Shown: piece by piece, positions 1 through 5,354 of the stretch
Numbering within the stretch: position 1 is the first letter of the stretch
Layout: the number at the start of each line of letters is the position of its first letter
DNA from: Gammaproteobacteria bacterium
GTDB taxonomy: Bacteria; Pseudomonadota; Gammaproteobacteria; SZUA-21
Length of the DNA: 9,085 nt
Direction of reading: 5' to 3'
Assembly (NCBI GenBank): GCA_003233075.1
Contig: QIKQ01000135.1
Span: 1 to 9,085, forward strand
Program-made: the position numbers and the translations under genes
Notes under the pieces: generated by a model
Told to the model about the DNA's origin: nothing
Seen by the model: the letters and a program-made list of their open reading frames with translations, nothing else
Databases searched by the model: none

Positions 1-122
1 GCAAGGTTGAGTGCAAGCTGATTTCTCGATAACTGGCTACACATCGGAACTTAATATTTGTGGGACAGCAGTGAGGCATGCCTTGTCTCTACAGTTATCA
101 TTAAACATATTTGAACGCGCTT
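1..122. other. Gene-free left edge with an inverted repeat
   Basis: This stretch lies downstream of the amidase stop codon. No convincing gene is visible; the longest minus-strand ATG frame I followed is only 23 codons. Perfect 8-bp arms, GATAACTG at 28-35 and CAGTTATC at 92-99, enclose 56 nt that include the 10-bp palindrome AGGCATGCCT (74-83). No T-run follows, so it is not a classic intrinsic terminator. In E. coli mutL follows amiB almost directly. Here no mutL start is seen within 122 bp, so mutL lies further left or elsewhere. Confidence 0.4.
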
Positions 123-1475
123 CTATTTTTTTGCAATACCGTTATTATTATCATTAGCGACAATGCTTTTACGATTTGCGAAACGTGTATTAGGTGGTGC
201 ATTTCGAATAAAGTAACGTAACACACCTTTCATTATGTAACGTGCAATTTGTTTTTGATAGCGGCGACTACGTAATTTTTTTTCTTCTCCCGGATTTGAA
301 ATAAAGCCAGTTTCAACCAGTATCGATGGAATATCAGGTGATTTTAAAACGACAAATCCTGCTTTTTCTAATCCACCACGATGAACTTTACCTACTTTTC
401 TTAACTCCAAAAGAACTTGTTGTGCGATATTTACACTCGCTTGCAATGTACTCGTTTGCGAAAGATCCAACAAAACTTTAGCCAAACTATCATCCCTATG
501 ATGTTTAGTTAATTGAGCGCCGCCAACAAAATCAGCTCGATTCTCTCTATCCGCTAACCATTTTGATGCTTCAGAACTTGCGCCCCGTTTGGATAAAGTA
601 TAAACCGACACGCCGCGTGCACTTGAACGATGCGCCGAATTAGCATGAATCGAAATCAATATATCGGCTTTTACTTTGCGCGCAATTTTAAGACGCTGAT
701 TCAAAGTTACATAATAATCGCCATTACGAACCAATACCGCTTGCACACCTTTTTGTCGATGAATCATACGTGCCAAGTATTTTGATATTTTTAAAACCAC
801 GTCTTTTTCACGTGTGCCATGACGACGACCAATTGCACCTGGATCTTCACCACCATGACCTGGATCTATAGCCACTATGACGTCACGTACGATTTGACGA
901 CGTGGCTTATGTTTGGCTGCTCGCTTACTGGCACGCCGACTATTGCTTCGCGTAGTGGATCGACGATTTTTTGCAACCTGTTTCTTTTTTGATTTCCTGA
1001 CCTTTTTACCTGGCACACTGTTTAACTGGCTAGATTTATCAACAATTAAAACTCGTTGCTTTGATTTAGTGGTTTTATACAAATCAACCACTAAACGATA
1101 GCCATTGCGCTTAGTTGATCTAATGACAAAGGCTTTTGTTTTTACTTTTTGACTTAAATCTAGAACAAGCCGTACAACACCGCCCTTGCGCTTGCCACTG
1201 CGTAAATTCTTAACAACGCCTTTTCTATATCGAATGCGATGAAATCCTGAAATAACCTGGCTTGATTTTAGGTCGATGACCACGCGAGGTTTGCTTTTAA
1301 TATTATCTAATGTAAAGACATTATAAGAAGAGGGCTTTTTGCTTAGCTCGAATACCACGCGAGTATGGTCAGGCGCTTCCCACAGTCTCGCTTCACGAAT
1401 CTCTACCTGATGAGCGGTTGCCGTGAGCGCAAAAAGAACCAGTAATGTGGCAAGATTTATTCTCTTCATGATCAT
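123..1475 (-). CDS. amiB: Periplasmic N-acetylmuramoyl-L-alanine amidase (AmiB/AmiC type)
   Basis: This is a zinc amidase that cleaves the bond between N-acetylmuramic acid and L-alanine in peptidoglycan, mainly during septum splitting. The 450 residues read in order as a signal peptide (about 1-21, likely cut after ATA), an AMIN domain (about 23-133) for envelope targeting, a very basic linker (about 136-195), and an Amidase_3 domain (about 198-425). Visible metal and catalytic residues are H207 in DPGHGGEDPGA, E223 in REKD, H277 in SIHANS and E388 in LVETGFISN. The segment at about 300-345 (EASKWLADREN onwards) matches the insert that holds the inhibitory helix in amidases switched on by EnvC or NlpD. 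There is no LysM domain. E. coli AmiB is 445 residues. The ATG at 1475 or the one two codons later (1469) could start translation; neither has a clear ribosome site. tsaE lies upstream on the same strand, as in E. coli. The function is secure; the choice between amiB and amiC names is less so. Confidence 0.93.
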   Translation of the reverse strand: MIMKRINLATLLVLFALTATAHQVEIREARLWEAPDHTRVVFELSKKPSSYNVFTLDNIKSKPRVVIDLKSSQVISGFHRIRYRKGVVKNLRSGKRKGGVVRLVLDLSQKVKTKAFVIRSTKRNGYRLVVDLYKTTKSKQRVLIVDKSSQLNSVPGKKVRKSKKKQVAKNRRSTTRSNSRRASKRAAKHKPRRQIVRDVIVAIDPGHGGEDPGAIGRRHGTREKDVVLKISKYLARMIHRQKGVQAVLVRNGDYYVTLNQRLKIARKVKADILISIHANSAHRSSARGVSVYTLSKRGASSEASKWLADRENRADFVGGAQLTKHHRDDSLAKVLLDLSQTSTLQASVNIAQQVLLELRKVGKVHRGGLEKAGFVVLKSPDIPSILVETGFISNPGEEKKLRSRRYQKQIARYIMKGVLRYFIRNAPPNTRFANRKSIVANDNNNGIAKK

Positions 1476-1496
1476 TTTTAATACTTTTAATCCCTA

Positions 1497-1525
1497 AATA
1501 TAGTGTTTAATCACATATTTCGCAA
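1497..1525 (-). promoter_or_regulatory. Candidate sigma-70 promoter for the amidase gene
   Basis: Reading the minus strand, TTGCGA (1525-1520) is followed after exactly 17 bp by TATATT (1502-1497). Transcription would begin near 1490, about 15 nt before the ATG at 1475. The tsaE-amidase gap is 112 bp, whereas these genes are tightly packed in E. coli, so a separate promoter is plausible. The region is AT-rich and chance matches are common. Confidence 0.35.
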
Positions 1526-1587
1526 GGTAAATCACTTTAAAAATCCGTAACATAGCGACATTAACTCGGCTAAAATGTTAACTTTCG

Positions 1588-2082
1588 CTAATCATTACTT
1601 TGCAAACCAGCCTGATTGAGACGCTGAATCATTTGCGACCCCTTAGACGATACAGAACTCATGCCAAGTAGACGCTTGTGACGTTGAACCTCGAGATGAA
1701 TTTCTAGGTCAAACGGGGGTAAATAACCCTGGCCTTTTTCTGGCCATTCGATTAAACAAATCGCTTTTTCACCATCAATGTCTCGAATTCCCAAATATTC
1801 CAACTCTTCACCACTTCCTAAGCGATATAGATCCATATGATAAACCGTTCCTAGCTTAGTTTCATATGGCTCTATTAGAGTATATGTAGGCGACTGAACC
1901 AGACCTGAATAAGCCAGCCCGGCCAATATCCCTCTCACTAATGTTGTTTTGCCTGCGCCTAAATTACCCATTAAATGAATCTGACAGGGTGCGCTTATAA
2001 GCGACGAAAATTGACTCGCCCAAGCAACCATAGCCTGCTCGCTTTCAATGATTTGTGAGTATCTCTCACTTACTTCATTCAT
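1588..2082 (-). CDS. tsaE: tRNA threonylcarbamoyladenosine biosynthesis ATPase TsaE
   Basis: TsaE is the cytoplasmic ATPase that works with TsaB and TsaD to transfer the threonylcarbamoyl group made by TsaC onto A37 of tRNAs reading ANN codons (t6A). The 164-residue protein has the family P-loop GNLGAGKTT at 39-47, the SPTYTLIEPY segment at 64-73, MDLYRL at 83-88 with its conserved Asp84, YLGIRD at 96-101, and LIEWPEKG at 110-117 with Glu112. This matches E. coli TsaE (153 residues) along its length, with a slightly longer C-terminus. The ATG at 2082 fits the family start, but no Shine-Dalgarno sequence precedes it. It sits between nnr and the amidase, as in E. coli, although a 301-bp gap with a structured repeat separates it from nnr. 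It may therefore need its own promoter, and I saw no strong one. Confidence 0.95.
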   Translation of the reverse strand: MNEVSERYSQIIESEQAMVAWASQFSSLISAPCQIHLMGNLGAGKTTLVRGILAGLAYSGLVQSPTYTLIEPYETKLGTVYHMDLYRLGSGEELEYLGIRDIDGEKAICLIEWPEKGQGYLPPFDLEIHLEVQRHKRLLGMSSVSSKGSQMIQRLNQAGLQSND

Positions 2083-2131
2083 AGTTTTTTAATCTGTATC
2101 CCACTTTTCCACACCTTACTGAAAACTTTAT

Positions 2132-2290
2132 TTAAGGAAATTCTGAACAATTCGTCCCTGAATTGTCAGTACACGACAAGAAAAAAGTGTGATTTTTTCT
2201 TGTCTCACAAAATCAATCGCTTAGTGCGATCGATTTTGGCAACACTTCCCTGTGTCGCGAGAACCCCTGAATTAATCAGAGGTTCCTTAA
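2132..2290. repeat. Five-hairpin intergenic repeat, copy 1
   Basis: The stretch 2142-2245 matches 8982-9085 base for base without gaps, with 99 of 104 identical. It is a train of inverted repeats with 1-4 nt between them. H1 at 2141-2171 has the core ACAATTC / GAATTGT and loop gtccct. H2 at 2175-2204 has a perfect 12-bp stem GACAAGAAAAAA / TTTTTTCTTGTC and loop gtgtga. H3 at 2209-2237 has a 12-position stem with one mismatch and loop ttagt. H4 at 2239-2258 has seven positions with one mismatch and loop ttccct. H5 at 2261-2285 has ten positions with one mismatch and loop attaa. The outer ends TTAAGGAA (2132-2139) and TTCCTTAA (2283-2290) are exact inverted repeats. There is no open frame of note. 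It fills most of the 301-bp nnr-tsaE gap. It may be a small non-autonomous mobile element or a structured RNA or DNA element; its function is unknown to me. Confidence 0.9.
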
Positions 2291-2325
2291 CTCAATCTAT
2301 GTCTAAAAATACTTCAAAGCTTGGC

Positions 2326-2350
2326 AATTGGCAAAGGCTTTAGGCCAATT
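2326..2350. repeat. Inverted repeat downstream of nnr
   Basis: Perfect 7-bp arms AATTGGC (2326-2332) and GCCAATT (2344-2350) enclose an 11-nt loop. It lies 34 bp beyond the nnr stop. On the nnr (minus) strand the stem is not followed by a T-run, so it is at best a weak transcript end or RNA-stability hairpin. Confidence 0.35.
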
Positions 2351-2383
2351 TGTTAGGAGTCTGTAAGACTTTTAGAAATAAAA

Positions 2384-3880
2384 TTAGGTATTAACCAAAA
2401 CTCGAATCACTGGCATTAAATCAGATGCAATTAACCCCTTAGGCTTATTTTCTGCGGCAATATCAGCGGCATGGGCATGTAAATACACTCCGACTTTAGC
2501 AGCATCAGGCAAACTCAAACCCTGAGCAGTTAAACTAGCAATTATGCCAGTCAGCACATCACCCATACCAGCGGTTGCCATGCCCGGATTACCCGCAGTA
2601 CAAAGTGCGATGGCACTGTCAGCGCTCGCAATCAAGCTGCCAACCCCCTTTAATACAATGGTCGCGCCATATTTCTTCAACAAAATATTAATGGCATTAA
2701 ATCGATCATTTTGAATTATATGAGTCTCACAATTTAATAAGCGTCCAGCCTCTGCCGGATGCGGAGTTAAAACCCAATCGTTATGCTTATAGCTATTTTT
2801 AGCGAGTATATTCAGCGCATCCGCGTCAACAATTAATTTTTTCCCGGCTTGAACAACTTTTGCGAATATGTTTTTTGCCCAGTCTGACTGACCTAGTCCT
2901 GGACCTATAGCGATAACATCAACTGCGTCAATTAAATCCGCTAGCTTGGCATTATTATCACCGCTATGAACCATTAATTCTGCTGGTGCTGATGCCATTA
3001 ATGCCAGTGCCTCAGGATGAACAACTAAACTGACTAAACCAGACCCAGAACGCAAAGCAGCTTCTCCGGCAAGTCTCAGCGCGCCGACATACCCTGGCGA
3101 TCCACCTATAATTAATACATGGCCGCATTCTCCCTTATGCGTACTCGCCTTTCTTTTTTCTAACATTTCACTGATTATTGAATGTTTAACTATAAACACC
3201 TCGGCCGATTCATCTGCATACAATTCTTGCGGAGCATGCAAAGAAGAAAATTCGATTTCTCCACAATAATCTGGTCCCTGCGCTGTATACATGCCTTGTT
3301 TAAGACCAATAAAACTAATAGTGACATCTGCCTTTACTGCTGCAGCCATCACACAGCCAGTATCAGAATTTAATCCGCTTGGAATATCGAGTGAAAAAAC
3401 TGGTTTTGCCATGGCATTAATCGCTTCAATCACTCGCAAGTACAAACCTTCAAGCTTGCGATCTAAACCGGTGCCGAGCAAAGCATCAACCGCCAAATCA
3501 TAATTTACAATATTGGTAATTTCATCGCGGAATTCGTCAATATTGCCGCTGCAGGCGAGGTATTCTTCGCGGGCCTTAAGGGCATCACCTGACAGCCGTG
3601 TAAACTCGCCTAGCTGATATAAATCAACCGATAAATTGGCTTCAAGAGCAAATTTTGCCAGCAGATAGCCATCGCCGCCATTATTTCCAGAGCCACAAAA
3701 AACCGCTATCCTGCTGCCCTTTAGCCCAGCTTTAGGCCAATGAACACGCATAGAATTAAATGCGGCTTTAGCCGCTCGAGTCATTAATTCGATACCGCTA
3801 ATCTCATACTTGCCAATAAGCAGCCGATCTAATGCTCTTACCTGCTCTGCGCGATATAGTGCTTCGGGTAAATGTGCCAT
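2384..3880 (-). CDS. nnr: Bifunctional NAD(P)H-hydrate epimerase / ADP-dependent NAD(P)H-hydrate dehydratase
   Basis: Nnr is a metabolite-repair enzyme. Its N-terminal half interconverts the R and S forms of hydrated NADH and NADPH, and its C-terminal half dehydrates the S form using ADP, restoring NAD(P)H. The 498 residues show the YjeF_N epimerase domain (about 1-225) with FCGSGNNGGDGY at 61-72, DALLGTG at 132-138 and SLDIPSG at 163-169. The ribokinase-like dehydratase domain (about 240-498) shows IGPGLG at 325-330, VDADALN at 351-357, LTPHPAE at 371-377, LKG at 410-412 and NPGMATAGMGDVLTG at 431-445, with the catalytic Asp at 441. The length is close to the fused E. coli protein (yjeF, nnr). 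The ATG at 3880 fits the family start, with no clear ribosome site. It heads the minus-strand series and diverges from queG. Nothing looks broken. Confidence 0.95.
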   Translation of the reverse strand: MAHLPEALYRAEQVRALDRLLIGKYEISGIELMTRAAKAAFNSMRVHWPKAGLKGSRIAVFCGSGNNGGDGYLLAKFALEANLSVDLYQLGEFTRLSGDALKAREEYLACSGNIDEFRDEITNIVNYDLAVDALLGTGLDRKLEGLYLRVIEAINAMAKPVFSLDIPSGLNSDTGCVMAAAVKADVTISFIGLKQGMYTAQGPDYCGEIEFSSLHAPQELYADESAEVFIVKHSIISEMLEKRKASTHKGECGHVLIIGGSPGYVGALRLAGEAALRSGSGLVSLVVHPEALALMASAPAELMVHSGDNNAKLADLIDAVDVIAIGPGLGQSDWAKNIFAKVVQAGKKLIVDADALNILAKNSYKHNDWVLTPHPAEAGRLLNCETHIIQNDRFNAINILLKKYGATIVLKGVGSLIASADSAIALCTAGNPGMATAGMGDVLTGIIASLTAQGLSLPDAAKVGVYLHAHAADIAAENKPKGLIASDLMPVIRVLVNT

Positions 3881-3895
3881 AATGTGATTACTAAG

Positions 3896-3926
3896 TTGCT
3901 GTAGAAAATAAGTGTAAAGCTATACT
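3896..3926 (+). promoter_or_regulatory. Possible distal promoter for queG
   Basis: TTGCTG (3896-3901) and TATACT (3921-3926) form a sigma-70-like pair on the plus strand, but the spacer is 19 bp, longer than ideal. If used, transcription would start near 3933 and the REP-like palindrome at 3968-4007 would lie in the queG leader. The evidence is weak. Confidence 0.22.
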
Positions 3927-3967
3927 TTAATTTTACTTCAAAAAACATTGCTTGAATTAACATCCAC

Positions 3968-4007
3968 CCCGCACTCCGTTCGCTAGCGCTCACTACCTGC
4001 GGGCTAC
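3968..4007 (-). repeat. REP-like palindrome A (GTAG-headed)
   Basis: Read on the minus strand, this unit starts with GTAG followed by CCCGCA, contains the palindrome CGCTAGCG (3981-3988), and ends in TGCGGG. The outer arms CCCGCA (3968-3973) and TGCGGG (3998-4003) are exact complements. A GTAG head followed by an imperfect palindrome is the known form of REP sequences mobilised by RAYT (TnpA-REP) transposases. It shares the GTAG head, the CCCGCA arm and the TCCGT-type core with the two units at 5193-5310. It lies in the nnr-queG divergent gap, 20 bp before the queG ATG. Confidence 0.7.
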
Positions 4008-4013
4008 AAAATA

Positions 4014-4019
4014 TATAAT
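4014..4019 (+). promoter_or_regulatory. Consensus -10 box just before queG
   Basis: A perfect TATAAT lies 8 to 13 bases before the queG ATG at 4027. No recognisable -35 is present 16-18 bp upstream, where the sequence belongs to REP-like unit A. Initiation from this box would fall at or next to the ATG, giving a leaderless message. Alternatively the in-frame ATG at 4054 would be the start, with a leader of about 28 nt. AT-rich chance match is possible. Confidence 0.3.
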
Positions 4020-4026
4020 ACAATAG

Positions 4027-5112
4027 ATGAAACAAAATAATAGCCCAAGTAATATGAAGCAACTGACAAAGCAGATTAAAAGCTGGGGCAAATTGTTTGG
4101 CTTTCAACAAATTGGTATCAGCGATATTAATTTATCAAGTGCCGAAAAATATTTAGATAAATGGTTGGCCAATAATTATCATGGCAAAATGTCATACATG
4201 CAAAAACACGGACTAAAAAGAAGTCATCCTGAACAACTCATCCCAGGGACACTAAACATAATTAGCGTTCGCATGGACTATTGGCCAGATAAAGATTTCG
4301 AAATTGAAGCAATATTAACAAACAAAAACCGAGCCTATATTGCTCGTTATGCCCTAGGCCGCGATTACCACAAGCTTATGCGTAAACGTTTACAATTATT
4401 GGCAAACAAAATTCAACAGGAAGTGGACGAACTGAGCTATCGGGTCTTTGTCGATAGCGCACCTGTATTAGAAAAAGCGATCGCTGAAAAAGCAGGCTTA
4501 GGTTGGATTGGCAAACACACTAATTTAATTAATCAAAGTGCAGGATCTTGGTTTTTCTTAGGTGAAATATATACCAATTTACCATTGGAAATTGATCAAG
4601 CGACACAAGAACACTGCGGCAGTTGTACCGCCTGTATTGATATCTGCCCAACTCAAGCAATTGTTGGCCCGTATCAACTCGATTCTCGTCGCTGCATATC
4701 CTATTTAACAATAGAACTTAAAGACTCGATTCCCGAACAATTCAGGTCAATGTTAGGCAACCGTATTTATGGCTGCGACGACTGCCAAGCCGTATGCCCT
4801 TGGAACAAGTTTGCGAAACCTAGCGTCGAAAAAGATTTTTTAGCCCGGTATTCATTAGATAATATTAGTTTATTGGAGTTGTTTGCTTGGACTGAAAAAG
4901 AATTTCTAAAAAATACCGAGGGCTCAGCAATTAGGCGCATTGGTTTTAACGCGTGGTTAAGAAACATTGCTGTCGGCTTAGGCAATGCGGATTACCAGGC
5001 TGAAATTATAGAAGCATTGCAACAGCGCAAAAACCACCCATCTGAATTAGTTCGTGAACATGTCATCTGGGCTCTCGCGGCACAAGAAGAAGAAAAACCA
5101 ATGTCATTGTGA
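4027..5112 (+). CDS. queG: Epoxyqueuosine reductase QueG
   Basis: QueG is a cytoplasmic cobalamin- and iron-sulfur-dependent reductase that converts epoxyqueuosine to queuosine at position 34 of tRNAs for Asp, Asn, His and Tyr, the last step of the pathway. The 361 residues include RYALGRDYHK at 107-116 and FVDSAPVLEKAIAEKAGLGW at 141-160, with the proposed catalytic Asp143. The 8-Cys ferredoxin-like part has C197, C200, C203 and C207, then C250, C253 and C257 in GCDDCQAVCPWN, with C223 (RRCISYLTIE) completing the second 4Fe-4S site. A C-terminal helical region with TEGSAIRRIG (297-306) follows. E. coli QueG is 379 residues, so the tail here is slightly short but the domains are complete. The ATG at 4027 extends the protein as in E. 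coli; ATG 4054 is the alternative, and neither has a Shine-Dalgarno sequence. It diverges from nnr, as yjeS does from yjeF in E. coli. Confidence 0.96.
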   Translation: MKQNNSPSNMKQLTKQIKSWGKLFGFQQIGISDINLSSAEKYLDKWLANNYHGKMSYMQKHGLKRSHPEQLIPGTLNIISVRMDYWPDKDFEIEAILTNKNRAYIARYALGRDYHKLMRKRLQLLANKIQQEVDELSYRVFVDSAPVLEKAIAEKAGLGWIGKHTNLINQSAGSWFFLGEIYTNLPLEIDQATQEHCGSCTACIDICPTQAIVGPYQLDSRRCISYLTIELKDSIPEQFRSMLGNRIYGCDDCQAVCPWNKFAKPSVEKDFLARYSLDNISLLELFAWTEKEFLKNTEGSAIRRIGFNAWLRNIAVGLGNADYQAEIIEALQQRKNHPSELVREHVIWALAAQEEEKPMSL

Positions 5113-5192
5113 TTTTCACCGCACTCGACGTTTGTTAAACATCTCCTAACGGGCCAATGCCATTAACTTAAGCCTTTTGATATTAAATATTT
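5113..5192. other. queG downstream stretch with a possible old mobile-element edge
   Basis: No gene is visible. Read on the minus strand, 5133-5178 contains AAAGGCTT, a TTAAGTTAATGGCATT segment and GTTAGGAG. The first and last of these 8-mers also occur on the plus strand downstream of nnr (2333-2340 and 2352-2359), with a shorter interval between them. The TTAAGTTAATGGCATT type of segment is, from memory, seen near insertion sequence ends, but I could not check this. No transposase is present. Confidence 0.25.
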
Positions 5193-5231
5193 GTAGCCCG
5201 CACAGAGCGTTCGAAGAACGCGTACTACGGG
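5193..5231 (+). repeat. REP-like palindrome B (GTAG-headed)
   Basis: GTAG (5193-5196) is followed by CCCGCA, then the perfect hairpin GCGTTC / GAACGC (5207-5212 with 5216-5221, loop gaa), and the unit closes with CGGG at 5228-5231. It has the REP form and faces unit C across a 40-bp AT-rich spacer. It sits 80 bp past the queG stop. No T-run follows, so it is not an obvious terminator, although such units can protect the 3' end of a message. Confidence 0.7.
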
Positions 5232-5271
5232 AAAAAGTCTGAAGTGATATTTGAGAATAAATTGAAGTGGT

Positions 5272-5310
5272 CCCGCATTCCGTCGCCTACGGCGACTTAT
5301 TACAGGCTAC
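5272..5310 (-). repeat. REP-like palindrome C (GTAG-headed)
   Basis: On the minus strand the unit starts with GTAG (5310-5307) and ends in TGCGGG (5277-5272). Its centre is the perfect hairpin GTCGCC / GGCGAC (5282-5287 with 5291-5296, loop tac). The arm next to GTAG is degenerate compared with units A and B. Units B and C form an inverted pair, the arrangement called BIME in enterobacteria. It lies just beyond the pgi terminator candidate. Confidence 0.65.
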
Positions 5311-5320
5311 AAAGTTTTAT

Positions 5321-5345
5321 AAAAAACAGCGAGACAGCCGTCCGC
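5321..5345 (-). terminator. Candidate intrinsic terminator of pgi
   Basis: On the minus strand, 9 bases after the pgi stop, GCGGAC (5345-5340) pairs with GTC and CGC (5335-5333 and 5331-5329) around one bulged base. The loop is four bases, ggct. After two bases comes a run of six T (5326-5321). The short GC-rich stem plus T-run is the standard form. The stem is only 6 bp, so termination may be partial. Confidence 0.5.
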
Positions 5346-5354
5346 GACTAATTG

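Noticed and set aside
913..1101. Plus-strand frame of 62 codons opposite the amidase linker
   Set aside because: It is the antisense shadow of the Lys/Arg-rich linker; Leu/Phe/Arg-rich composition follows from the reverse complement and no start signal is seen.
2132..2290. CRISPR array or integron attC site
   Set aside because: There are no repeated units with unique spacers, the hairpins have different sequences, and no integrase or Cas gene is present.
3838..4110. Minus-strand 90-codon frame across the nnr-queG gap with a hydrophobic stretch
   Set aside because: It overlaps nnr and queG coding sequence and contains the REP-like palindrome; no ribosome site or family resemblance.
4529..4711. 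Minus-strand short frame inside queG
   Set aside because: It is antisense to the conserved Cys-rich region of queG, with no independent support.
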